Shown: piece after piece, positions 17,975 to 26,467 of the stretch
How the letters are laid out: each line of letters starts with the position of its first letter
How positions within the stretch are numbered: the stretch's first letter is position 1
Source of the DNA: Neorhodopirellula pilleata
GTDB lineage: Bacteria; Planctomycetota; Planctomycetia; Pirellulales; Pirellulaceae
Length of the DNA stretch: 64,000 nucleotides
Direction: 5' to 3'
NCBI RefSeq assembly: GCF_007859915.1
Contig: NZ_SJPM01000009.1
Location: 176,024 to 240,023, forward strand
Translations under genes and position numbers: made by a program
The notes under the pieces: generated by a model
The model's database searches: none
The model's input: only the letters and a program-made list of their open reading frames with translations
What the model was told of the DNA's origin: nothing

Positions 17975-20770
17975 ATGGATACGATTCAGACGAGAACATG
18001 GCATCACCTTCCCAAGTCGGAAGTGATCGAACTCTTGGACACGGATCTCGATAACGGTTTGGAACTGCCCGAGGTCGAGGATCGGCGAGAACGGTTCGGT
18101 CCCAATGCCATTACCCATCGCCAAGGCCAAGGACCGTTGGTGCGGTTTCTGATGGAGTTTCATCAACCGCTCGTTTACATCCTGTTGGCCGCCGCAGTGA
18201 TCACGGCGCTTTTGCAGGAATGGGTGGATTCGATCGTGATCATGGGTGTCGTGCTAGTCAACGCGACGATCGGATTTGTTCAGGAAACCAAGGCACTCAA
18301 GGCAATCGACGCGTTGGCTCGGGCGATGACGAGCGAGGCGACGGTGATGCGAGGCGGTGAGAAAACGCGAATATCATCGACGCAGCTCGTCCCGGGTGAC
18401 GTCGTGTTTTTGCAATCGGGCGATAAGGTTCCCGCCGATCTGCGATTGCTCGCCTGCCGCGAGCTGCAAGTCGATGAATCGACGCTGACGGGTGAGTCGG
18501 TTCCGATCGAAAAACGGATCGACGCGATCGATGTCGACACGGTATTGGCGGATCGTCGCAACATGGTTTATTCGTCAACATTGGTGACTTACGGCACGGC
18601 GACCGGCGTCGTGGTCGGCATCGGTGACGACACCGAAATCGGTCGGATCTCGGAGTTGATATCAACGGCCGAGGTCCTGGCGACGCCCCTGACTCGAAAG
18701 ATTGCTCATTTCAGCGGTGTTTTGCTGTACGTGATTCTTGGTATGGCTGCGGTGACGTTCGTCATCGGCCTCCTTCGCGGCGAGTCGGCATTGGACATGT
18801 TCATGGCCGCGGTCGCACTTTCCGTCGGCGCGATTCCTGAAGGCTTGCCGGCGGCCGTGACGATCACTTTGGCGATCGGTGTCGGCAAGATGGCCAAGCA
18901 CAATGCGATCATTCGTAAGCTTCCCGCCGTCGAAACGCTCGGCAGCACGACCGTGATTTGTTCGGACAAGACGGGAACGTTGACTCAAAACCAGATGACC
19001 GTTCGAGCGGTATACGCAACCGGGGAACGGTTGGATATCTCGGGAGTCGGCTACGCACCCGATGGCGAGATTCTCATCAACGACGCTGCGATCAATCTGG
19101 ATCATCATCCGGCGCTGATCGAATGTTTGAAAGCGGGACTTCTTTGCAACGACTCGGCCGTCTCACTGCAGGACGACGGTTGGAAAGTCACGGGCGATCC
19201 GACCGAAGCGGCCTTGATCGTATCGGCTCGCAAAGCCGGAATGAGCGTGGAGACCATGACGCACGCGAATCCGCGATTGGATGCGATTCCTTTCGAATCG
19301 GAATACCAATACATGGCGACCTTGCATGACAGGGGATCGGGCAACGCGCCGGTAGCCTATGTGAAGGGTTCCGTTGAAAGCATCCTTCCGCGTTGCGACG
19401 ACGCACTGGGAAAAAGAAATGAGAGCGCAACGCTCGACGCATACGACATCCACCGGCGCGTCAACGAAATGGCGACGGAGGGTTTGCGAGTTCTTGCGTT
19501 TGCAACAAAGGAACTTTCGGTGAGAGCGACCGCCATCGAACACGCTGACGTGGAGAGTGGGCTGACCTTTATCGGACTGCAGGGAATGATCGATCCGCCA
19601 CGGCCCGAAGCGGTGGAGGCGGTGCGGGCGTGCCAGGCTGCGGGCATTCAAGTGAAGATGATCACCGGCGACCACGCCGGGACGGCCTCGGCAATTGCTT
19701 CGCAGATCGGCCTGGTTGGCATTCGTCACCTCAGCCAAGACAGTCCATCCTCGCCCGATGCTCAAGACGACAGCCCGACGACCGACCATTTCCTTACCGG
19801 CCAGATGCTCGCGGAATTGTCCGATGAACAACTCCACGATGCCGTCGAGACGACTTCGGTGTTTGCTCGCGTGGCACCGGAACAAAAACTTCGCCTGGTG
19901 AAGGCGTTGCAGCATCGTGGCCACGTCGTCGCGATGACCGGCGACGGTGTCAACGACGCACCCGCGTTGCGCCGTGCCGACATCGGCGTGGCGATGGGCG
20001 TCACCGGCACCGAGGTCGCCAAGGAAGCCGCCGACATGGTGCTCACCGACGATAACTTTTCATCGATCGAATCGGCCATCGAAGAAGGCCGCGAGGTGTT
20101 CGATAACCTAATCAAGTTCATCACCTGGACGCTGCCGACGAACATCGGTGAAGGGCTCGTCATTTTGGTGGCCGTGATTCTCGGCACGGCGTTGCCGATC
20201 CTTCCCGTTCAAATCTTGTGGATCAACATGACCACTGCAGTGCTGCTCGGCTTAATGCTCGCTTTCGAACCAAAGGAACCGGGGATCATGTTGCGTCGGC
20301 CACGCGATCCCGCGAGTCCGATCTTATCACGAACGTTGATGTTTCGAATCCTGTTGGTGGGTGTGCTGTTGTTGATCGGTTCGTTCGGCTTGTTCAAGTG
20401 GGAACTCAACCACGGCGAAAGCGAAGCGGCCGGACGAACGGCTGCGGTAAACGTGTTCGTCTTCGGGGAATTGTTCTATCTGTTCAACTGCCGCTCACTG
20501 ACCCGATCGATGTTCGCGATCGGTGTATTCAGCAATCCATGGCTGCTCTCGGGCGTGGGACTGATGATCCTAATGCAAATCGGGTTCACTTACCTGCCTT
20601 TTATGAACCATGCCTTTGGTAGCGCACCGATCGGTATGACCGAATGGTATTTGATTCTGGGAACCGGCTTCATGATCTATTGCGTCGTCGGTATCGAAAA
20701 GTGGCTACGTCATCGAACATCGAAACCCGCAACTTCATCCATAGGGAACCATGCATGTCACATCCGCTAA
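17975..20770 (+). CDS. P-type cation-transporting ATPase, type II (Ca2+ or related cation)
   Basis: 931 residues with the full type II layout: N-terminal cytoplasmic region, M1-M2, actuator domain with LTGES, M3-M4 with the ion-site motif AIPEGLPAAVT, phosphorylation motif DKTGTLTQNQM, nucleotide-binding domain with a KGSVE motif, hinge GDGVNDAPALRRADIGVAMG, and six C-terminal membrane segments. It pumps a cation at the cost of ATP with an aspartyl-phosphate intermediate. P-E-G-L-P in M4 is shared by Ca2+-ATPases and several Na+- or Mn2+-handling relatives, so the ion is not certain. There are no N-terminal CxxC metal-binding domains, which argues against a copper or zinc exporter. It follows the ArsR gene by 53 bases and overlaps the phosphoketolase start by 16 bases, indicating coupled expression. 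Confidence 0.93.
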   Translation: MDTIQTRTWHHLPKSEVIELLDTDLDNGLELPEVEDRRERFGPNAITHRQGQGPLVRFLMEFHQPLVYILLAAAVITALLQEWVDSIVIMGVVLVNATIGFVQETKALKAIDALARAMTSEATVMRGGEKTRISSTQLVPGDVVFLQSGDKVPADLRLLACRELQVDESTLTGESVPIEKRIDAIDVDTVLADRRNMVYSSTLVTYGTATGVVVGIGDDTEIGRISELISTAEVLATPLTRKIAHFSGVLLYVILGMAAVTFVIGLLRGESALDMFMAAVALSVGAIPEGLPAAVTITLAIGVGKMAKHNAIIRKLPAVETLGSTTVICSDKTGTLTQNQMTVRAVYATGERLDISGVGYAPDGEILINDAAINLDHHPALIECLKAGLLCNDSAVSLQDDGWKVTGDPTEAALIVSARKAGMSVETMTHANPRLDAIPFESEYQYMATLHDRGSGNAPVAYVKGSVESILPRCDDALGKRNESATLDAYDIHRRVNEMATEGLRVLAFATKELSVRATAIEHADVESGLTFIGLQGMIDPPRPEAVEAVRACQAAGIQVKMITGDHAGTASAIASQIGLVGIRHLSQDSPSSPDAQDDSPTTDHFLTGQMLAELSDEQLHDAVETTSVFARVAPEQKLRLVKALQHRGHVVAMTGDGVNDAPALRRADIGVAMGVTGTEVAKEAADMVLTDDNFSSIESAIEEGREVFDNLIKFITWTLPTNIGEGLVILVAVILGTALPILPVQILWINMTTAVLLGLMLAFEPKEPGIMLRRPRDPASPILSRTLMFRILLVGVLLLIGSFGLFKWELNHGESEAAGRTAAVNVFVFGELFYLFNCRSLTRSMFAIGVFSNPWLLSGVGLMILMQIGFTYLPFMNHAFGSAPIGMTEWYLILGTGFMIYCVVGIEKWLRHRTSKPATSSIGNHACHIR

Positions 20771-23136
20771 CACAAGACGAACTGGCTCGCATCGATGCCT
20801 ATTGGCGGGCAGCGAACTATTTGTCGGTCGGTCAGATCTATCTGTTCGATAACCCGCTGCTGAAACAACCGTTGCAGAAAGAACACATCAAGCCCAGGTT
20901 GCTCGGACATTGGGGAACGACACCGGGCCTGAACTTCCTTTACGTGCATCTCAACCGCATCATCAAGCAACACGACTTGAACATGATCTACATCGCCGGA
21001 CCAGGACACGGCGGGCCGGGATTGGTCGCCAACACGTATTTGGAAGGCACCTACACCGAGACGTATCCCAACATCACACTCGACGAAGCCGGAATGAAGC
21101 GGCTGTTCAAACAGTTCAGCTTTCCCGGCGGAATCCCCAGCCACGTCGCACCGGAGACGCCCGGCAGCATTCACGAAGGAGGCGAACTCGGGTACGCCTT
21201 GTCACACGCATTCGGAGCGGTCTTCGATAACCCGGAACTGATCGTCGCTTGTGTGATCGGCGACGGCGAAGCCGAGACGGGACCCTTGGCGACAAGCTGG
21301 CACTCGAACAAATTCCTCAATCCGATTCATGACGGCGTCGTCCTGCCGATCTTGCACCTCAACGGATACAAGATCGCCAATCCGACCGTGTTGGCCCGGA
21401 TCAGTCACGACGAACTCGATCATTTACTACGGGGTTACGGTTACACGCCGTATTTTGTCGAAGGCAACGATCCGGAGAAAATGCATCAACAGATGGCGTC
21501 GACGCTCGATCAAGTCGTCGACGAGATCAAGCGGATCAAACAACACGCCATGCAAAACAACGACGCGACGCGGCCGATGTGGCCGGTAATCGTGATGCGA
21601 ACGCCCAAGGGATGGACCTGCCCGCGCGAGGTCGACGGGCACGTGGTCGAAGACAATTGGCGCAGCCATCAGGTGCCCATGGGCGAGATGCACGAACGGC
21701 CCGACCATGTCACGTTGCTCGAAGAATGGATGAAGAGTTACCGGCCCGAAGAACTTTTCGACGAGCAAGGACGTCTCATTGCCGAACTCGCCGAATTGCC
21801 GCCCAAGGGTGATCGACGCATGGGGGCCAATCCGCATGCCAACGGAGGCCTGTTGCTGAAGAGCCTCCGCATGCCCGACTTCCGCGATTACGCGATCGAA
21901 GTATCGCATCCGGGGAGCGTCAAAGCCGAAGCGACGCGGGTGCAAGGCAAGTTCATTCGCGACGTGATGAAATTGAACTTGGAAGCGAAAAACTTCCGCA
22001 TCTTCAGCCCCGACGAGAACGCCTCCAACCGCTGGGGTGATGTCTTTGAAGTGACCGACCGCGCCTTCGTAGGGGACAGGCTTCCAGGCGATGACCACAT
22101 GTCGGCCGACGGCCGCGTGATGGAGATGCTGTCGGAACATCAATGCCAAGGTTGGCTCGAAGGCTATCTGTTAACCGGACGGCACGGTTTTTTCAACTGT
22201 TACGAAGCGTTCATTCACATCATCGACTCGATGTTCAACCAACACGCCAAATGGCTCAAAGTGTGTGAACACATCCCGTGGCGACGGCCGATCGCATCGT
22301 TGAACTATTTGCTCTCGTCGCACGTTTGGCGACAAGACCATAACGGGTTCAGTCATCAAGACCCCGGGTTCATCGACCATGTCATTAACAAGAAGTCCGA
22401 GATCATTCGCGTCTATTTGCCCCCCGACGCGAACTGTTTGCTGTCGGTGACCGATCATTGTTTGCGCAGCCGCAATGATGTGAACGTGATCGTGGCCGGA
22501 AAACAACCGTCGCCTCAATGGCTGTCGATGGACGATGCGATCAAGCACTGCACCGCCGGAATCAGCATTTGGGATTGGGCAAGTAACGATCAGGGCGACG
22601 AACCCGACGTGGTCATGGCTTGTTGTGGCGATGTTCCCACCCTCGAAACGCTCGCCGCGGTCGATATCATTCGCCGTGAGTTGCCCGATCTGAAAGTTCG
22701 CGTGATCAATGTCGTGAACCTGATGAAACTGCAGACACCCGAAGAGCATCCTCACGGCCTATCGCATCGAGACTTTGACATCATGTTCACGACCGACAAG
22801 CCGATCATCTTTGCCTTTCACGGTTATCCGTGGTTGATCCATCGACTGACCTACCGCCGGACCAATCACAAGAATCTGCACGTTCGCGGCTACAAGGAAG
22901 AGGGCACGACCACGACGCCGTTCGACATGGTCGTTCTGAACGACCTGGATCGGTTCAATCTAGTCGAGGACGTGATCGAGCGTGTGCCCAAATTGGGAGC
23001 CAAAGAAGCCTACGTGAAGCAAATGCTTCGCGACAAATTGATCGAGCACAAACGCTACATCAACGAGCACGGTCAAGACATGGCCGAGATCCGCGATTGG
23101 ACGTGGCCACGAGTCCCCGCCAATCGCAGGATTTGA
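20755..23136 (+). CDS. xfp: Phosphoketolase (xylulose-5-P / fructose-6-P)
   Basis: 793 residues, the normal length. The thiamine-diphosphate enzyme splits xylulose 5-phosphate or fructose 6-phosphate to acetyl phosphate plus glyceraldehyde 3-phosphate or erythrose 4-phosphate. Visible family signatures include LGHWGTTPGLNF, YIAGPGHGGPG, FSFPGGIPSHVAPETPGSIHEGGELGY, the ThDP site VIGDGEAETGPLATSWHSNKFLNP, and downstream FRIFSPDENASNRW and GRHGFFNCYEAFIHI. The frame is open from 20644 but the family N-terminus is MSHPLTQDELARIDAYWRAA, so the ATG at 20755 was chosen. That places the start inside the last 16 bases of the ATPase gene, in another frame, suggesting translational coupling. Acetyl phosphate can feed acetyl-CoA without carbon loss or yield ATP through acetate kinase. 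No ackA or pta is in the window. Confidence 0.95.
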   Translation: MSHPLTQDELARIDAYWRAANYLSVGQIYLFDNPLLKQPLQKEHIKPRLLGHWGTTPGLNFLYVHLNRIIKQHDLNMIYIAGPGHGGPGLVANTYLEGTYTETYPNITLDEAGMKRLFKQFSFPGGIPSHVAPETPGSIHEGGELGYALSHAFGAVFDNPELIVACVIGDGEAETGPLATSWHSNKFLNPIHDGVVLPILHLNGYKIANPTVLARISHDELDHLLRGYGYTPYFVEGNDPEKMHQQMASTLDQVVDEIKRIKQHAMQNNDATRPMWPVIVMRTPKGWTCPREVDGHVVEDNWRSHQVPMGEMHERPDHVTLLEEWMKSYRPEELFDEQGRLIAELAELPPKGDRRMGANPHANGGLLLKSLRMPDFRDYAIEVSHPGSVKAEATRVQGKFIRDVMKLNLEAKNFRIFSPDENASNRWGDVFEVTDRAFVGDRLPGDDHMSADGRVMEMLSEHQCQGWLEGYLLTGRHGFFNCYEAFIHIIDSMFNQHAKWLKVCEHIPWRRPIASLNYLLSSHVWRQDHNGFSHQDPGFIDHVINKKSEIIRVYLPPDANCLLSVTDHCLRSRNDVNVIVAGKQPSPQWLSMDDAIKHCTAGISIWDWASNDQGDEPDVVMACCGDVPTLETLAAVDIIRRELPDLKVRVINVVNLMKLQTPEEHPHGLSHRDFDIMFTTDKPIIFAFHGYPWLIHRLTYRRTNHKNLHVRGYKEEGTTTTPFDMVVLNDLDRFNLVEDVIERVPKLGAKEAYVKQMLRDKLIEHKRYINEHGQDMAEIRDWTWPRVPANRRI

Positions 23137-23227
23137 CCACAACCTAGTCCGACTTGTTTCCACTGGCGTGAGTTTGCTACCCATGACGCACTGCGATCGG
23201 CTTTCAGGCGATCGGTGGCGTTTTGGC

Positions 23228-23233
23228 AAGGAG
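23228..23233 (+). promoter_or_regulatory. Shine-Dalgarno site AAGGAG
   Basis: A clean AAGGAG lies 7 bases upstream of the GTG at 23241 and decides that start over an upstream TTG at 23223. Strong sites like this are rare in the window. Confidence 0.65.
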
Positions 23234-23240
23234 AGCGTTG

Positions 23241-24017
23241 GTGAATTCGATTCGATCAAAAATCTTGGGTACTTCTTTCGCGATCGGGCTGATGTCGCAT
23301 TCGGTTTCGGCCCAACAAGATTGGTCGCGTTTCACGCCGCCGCCGGTGAAAGTTGCCGATTTACCTCAAGCAACCTCGTCGCCAGACCAGATCCCAACAC
23401 CGAATCAGGCCATTTCGCGAGCGCGGACGTCGCCGCCGGGGCCCGAACGATCGGTTCTGCAGGCGTCGCATTTAGAAACGGGAAACCCGCCCCTCGCCGT
23501 TCCGGACGCCATGGGGTGGTCGGAAGGCTCCTACGGGACCGTCGGCCCACCGCCGCATCGGGTTATCCAGGCCCCCGTTCCGCCTCCCCCGAGCAATCGG
23601 AATGGGGGCAACCATCACGGTCATTTTTCGGGATCGCCAATGCCGCCGATTCCTACGAACGATTCCTTCGCAACGGTCGATGAATTGCCTCGATCCGGCT
23701 CGGGTCATCTCGGACCACCTCTTCACACGCCACCTCATCACACGCCACCGCATCCGGGGCTGTCGCATCATGGGTCGATTCTTCCGGAACTTCCGGGCGT
23801 CGAGAACGATCCCAAGAGCGCCGGTCCGGGGCATTTGGGTCTGGGGACGCACTGGATTCGCGAGCGTCCGAGCATGCACCCGCCGATTCCCGGTGCGACC
23901 GTCGAACCACGTTGGAAAGCCCCCTATTCTTACGGTCATTTCGGGGCTGAGGGGAAGCGAAGTTGGACGCGCCAGTACGGATATCGTGATCGATACCTGC
24001 AATGGTCGCTGCGCTGA
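23241..24017 (+). CDS. Secreted Pro/His-rich protein of unknown function
   Basis: 258 residues from a GTG start. The N-terminus SIRSKILGTSFAIGLMSHSVSAQQ is a Sec signal peptide with likely cleavage after VSA. The mature part has almost no hydrophobic core: it is dominated by Pro, His, Gly and Ser, with clusters such as HTPPHHTPPHPGLSHHG (around residues 160-176). The end is aromatic and basic (KRSWTRQYGYRDRYLQW). It is probably disordered, periplasmic or surface exposed. The His clusters could bind metal, which would fit the cation ATPase nearby, but that is speculation. I do not recognise a family. It is preceded by phosphoketolase with a ~100-base gap and has its own Shine-Dalgarno site. 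Confidence 0.7.
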   Translation: MNSIRSKILGTSFAIGLMSHSVSAQQDWSRFTPPPVKVADLPQATSSPDQIPTPNQAISRARTSPPGPERSVLQASHLETGNPPLAVPDAMGWSEGSYGTVGPPPHRVIQAPVPPPPSNRNGGNHHGHFSGSPMPPIPTNDSFATVDELPRSGSGHLGPPLHTPPHHTPPHPGLSHHGSILPELPGVENDPKSAGPGHLGLGTHWIRERPSMHPPIPGATVEPRWKAPYSYGHFGAEGKRSWTRQYGYRDRYLQWSLR

Positions 24018-24030
24018 AACAATTTTCAGC

Positions 24031-24155
24031 CTAGTGGTCTGTTGATTTAGTCGTATACCGAATGACAACCATTAGCCGATGGGCGTTAGCCCCGGTTAGC
24101 GGCCGTGTAAACCGCCGCTAACGCGGTACGGCTAATTAAATCAACAGCCCACTAG
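24031..24155. repeat. MITE-like inverted-repeat element (125 bp)
   Basis: Terminal inverted repeats of 20 bp match at 18 of 20 positions: the left end CTAGTGGTCTGTTGATTTAG (24031-24050) pairs with 24136-24155. The inside has its own stem built from GGTTAGCGGCC/GCCGCTAACGCGG-type sequence. The ends resemble those of the larger elements at 27808, 37822 and 42551, but the core differs. No gene lies inside. The rest of the gap to 24313 contains only a short GC-rich hairpin near 24168-24186 and no other visible feature. Confidence 0.7.
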
Positions 24156-24313
24156 TGCATCGTCGCGAGCCCCCGCCGTGGCGGGCCTTGCGCGTCGTGG
24201 CGAAATGTCTATTTACGAGAGTTAAGAAGCGTTCTACAGGTCGTTGCAACGAACCCGCATCGCGTAGAAACTGGAGCTTGTGACTGACCGCTCCTTGAAA
24301 ATCGAAAACTACG

Positions 24314-25261
24314 ATGAATCATCCGACTGCCGAAGCCCACCGGCCCGACGGCCCACCCAGTGCTCACTCCGGGAGTGCCCCATCGACGACCAGCCACGGA
24401 GGTCCGCCCGCCGGAGTGCGACCGCAGGCGAACCTGCCCGAGCCGAGCGTGATTCCCGAGCGCGGCTGGCACGTCGGGCACTACTTTTATCGGTTCCGAC
24501 GCGACCTGATCGACGAACCGTTTTCCCCCACCCTGCAGCGTCAATTTCAAAACGCTCTGGCACCCGCAGACGCCGATTCGCCAACCGCCGATCGAATCCC
24601 CGAAAGGTTGGCGTCGTACTGGATCAGCGGGCACGAGGCGGATTTCGCGACCGTCATCATGGACCCGCATCCCGGCAAAGTCGAAGGCATCCATCAGGCG
24701 TTATTGGCACCCGGAATCGGGCGTTATCTCGAAGCGACATGGTCGTTTATCTCGATGAGTGAAGTCAGTGAGTATGTCCCCTCGGTCGACGAGTACCGTC
24801 AACGACTGATCAAGGAAGGCAACTCACCGGATTCCCCAGAACTGGCCGCGAAGGTCAATGCGTATGAACGACGGCTTCCGATGATGAATCGCAATCGTTT
24901 GCAGCCGGAATTCCCGGATTGGCCGTCGGCGTGTTTTTATCCGATGAACAAGAGCCGAATCCCCGGTGCGAACTGGTTCACCGAGCCTTTCAGCGATCGC
25001 AATCAAATGATGGCCGAACATGCTCAAAGCGGAATCGCGTTCGCGGGCAAGGTCAGCCAATTAATCTCCGTCGGTGTCGGTTTGGATGACTGGGAATGGA
25101 TGGTGACACTCTGGGGACGCAATCCGGAGTATCTTAAGGAGATCGTTTACAAAATGCGATTCGACGAAGCGAGTGCCAAGTACGGGCAATTCGGACCGTT
25201 TTATGTCGGCTATCGGGCGACGCCCCAAGAGATCCTCAAGCATTGCCACCTAGCAATGTAA
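24314..25261 (+). CDS. hemQ: Coproheme decarboxylase HemQ (chlorite-dismutase fold)
   Basis: 315 residues. After a disordered Pro/Ser/His-rich start (~1-48), the protein follows the HemQ pattern: GWHVGHYFYRFRRDLI, ADFATVIMD, TWSFISMSEVSEY, then ACFYPMNKSR with the catalytic tyrosine (Tyr209), NQMMAEHAQSG with the expected proximal haem histidine (His236), and LDDWEWMVTLWG plus MRFDEASAKYGQFGPFYVG. HemQ oxidatively decarboxylates coproheme to protohaem in the coproporphyrin-dependent route used by many monoderms and some other phyla. True chlorite dismutases need a distal arginine; the Tyr and the YPM-K motif favour HemQ. The N-terminal extension is longer than usual. The haem-requiring peroxidase gene lies about 1.2 kb downstream. 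Confidence 0.92.
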   Translation: MNHPTAEAHRPDGPPSAHSGSAPSTTSHGGPPAGVRPQANLPEPSVIPERGWHVGHYFYRFRRDLIDEPFSPTLQRQFQNALAPADADSPTADRIPERLASYWISGHEADFATVIMDPHPGKVEGIHQALLAPGIGRYLEATWSFISMSEVSEYVPSVDEYRQRLIKEGNSPDSPELAAKVNAYERRLPMMNRNRLQPEFPDWPSACFYPMNKSRIPGANWFTEPFSDRNQMMAEHAQSGIAFAGKVSQLISVGVGLDDWEWMVTLWGRNPEYLKEIVYKMRFDEASAKYGQFGPFYVGYRATPQEILKHCHLAM

Positions 25262-25311
25262 CGTTTTTCACCACCCAAGGCCTGTGAAGGCTTCCTTTAT
25301 GAGATCGGCCG

Positions 25312-26316
25312 ATGAATCAACCGTCGCCTGAACATTCTCCGGTGCAACCATGTGCAAACGCCTGTGGGGTCACCGACGTGGGGCGAACCCGATCGGAGAA
25401 TCAGGATCAGTTTCTGATTGCGGAACTCCGCAAGTCGATGCGAGTGGAAGCCTCAAGCCTACCGCTGCGATCGAGCGGCGATTTGTTCGGCTCGACTCGT
25501 GGTCAATTGTTGATCGTCGCCGATGGGATGGGTGGGCACGCGGCGGGACAGCGAGCCAGCAGCGTGGCGATGGATCAATTGATCGAACAATTGCTCAATA
25601 CCGTGCACTGGTTCTTGCATAACGAGCATGAACAAACACACGACGAAGCCGATTTTTTAGAATCGCTCAAGCGACTACTGCACCAAGCTCACAAACGAAT
25701 CCTGTTTGAAGCCGCCAACGATCTATCACAACAAGGTATGGGGACCACCTTGACGATGGCGTACATCGTTTGGCCCCGGATGTATGTGGTCCACGCAGGT
25801 GACAGTCGCTGTTACCTGATCCGAGACGACGTTTGCGAACAAATCACGACCGACCACACGCTCGCTCGACAGTTAGTCGACGCGGGCGGCTTAAAACCGG
25901 AAGACGAAGCAAGCAGCCGATGGAGCAATGTCTTGTGGAATGTGCTCGGCGGTAACGGACAACACGAATTGACCGCCGAAGTGCGGCGAGTCGACCTCCG
26001 CGAGGGAGATGCCGTTTTGTTGTGTAGCGATGGTTTGAGCCGATACGTGTCGAGTGAAACGATTGCCGAGGTGATCACCTCTCAGACCGACGACCTCGAG
26101 CCGGTCTGCCACCACTTGGTCGGATTGGCCAACGCAGCGGGGGGTGAAGACAACATTACGGTCATTGTCGCTCGGCCGTCCCCCGAAATGCGCCAGGCGA
26201 GCGGCGTGCGTGCGTTTGAACGGCCTGCCGATGACGAATCGGATCTGTCGGCCGACCGCCAAGACGATGTCGTTTCGATCGAAGAATTCGCCGACGAAGA
26301 TACGCTGCCCGGTTAA
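25312..26316 (+). CDS. PP2C-family serine/threonine protein phosphatase
   Basis: 334 residues. PPM motifs in order: DVGRTRSENQDQF (motif 1, metal Asp), LLIVADGMGGHAAGQRAS (motif 2), GMGTTLTMAY, VVHAGDSRCYLIRDD, TTDHTLARQLVDAGG, VLLCSDGLSRYVSSE, and the last metal Asp in GGEDNITVIVAR. It dephosphorylates Ser/Thr in Hanks-kinase signalling, a major system in planctomycetes. The first ~15 residues and the acidic tail (after ~295, rich in Asp and Glu) are outside the domain. No membrane segment is present, so it is cytoplasmic. No partner kinase lies in the window. It starts 50 bases after hemQ. Confidence 0.93.
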   Translation: MNQPSPEHSPVQPCANACGVTDVGRTRSENQDQFLIAELRKSMRVEASSLPLRSSGDLFGSTRGQLLIVADGMGGHAAGQRASSVAMDQLIEQLLNTVHWFLHNEHEQTHDEADFLESLKRLLHQAHKRILFEAANDLSQQGMGTTLTMAYIVWPRMYVVHAGDSRCYLIRDDVCEQITTDHTLARQLVDAGGLKPEDEASSRWSNVLWNVLGGNGQHELTAEVRRVDLREGDAVLLCSDGLSRYVSSETIAEVITSQTDDLEPVCHHLVGLANAAGGEDNITVIVARPSPEMRQASGVRAFERPADDESDLSADRQDDVVSIEEFADEDTLPG

Positions 26317-26467
26317 TCGGTGACGCATCGAATTTGGTTGCTTGGTGACTATACTGAAGTCATCAGGTACAAACGAATCCCTGTCCCACCTCCAACTCCC
26401 CCGCCGCATGTTTTTGCTCGTGCTCACGCGGGGAGTCCAACCCCCACTCATTTCACGATTCTTGCAT

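Noticed and set aside
21427..22149. 240-codon minus-strand frame inside phosphoketolase
   Set aside because: Antisense shadow of a well-recognised gene; the high GC third positions keep such frames open.
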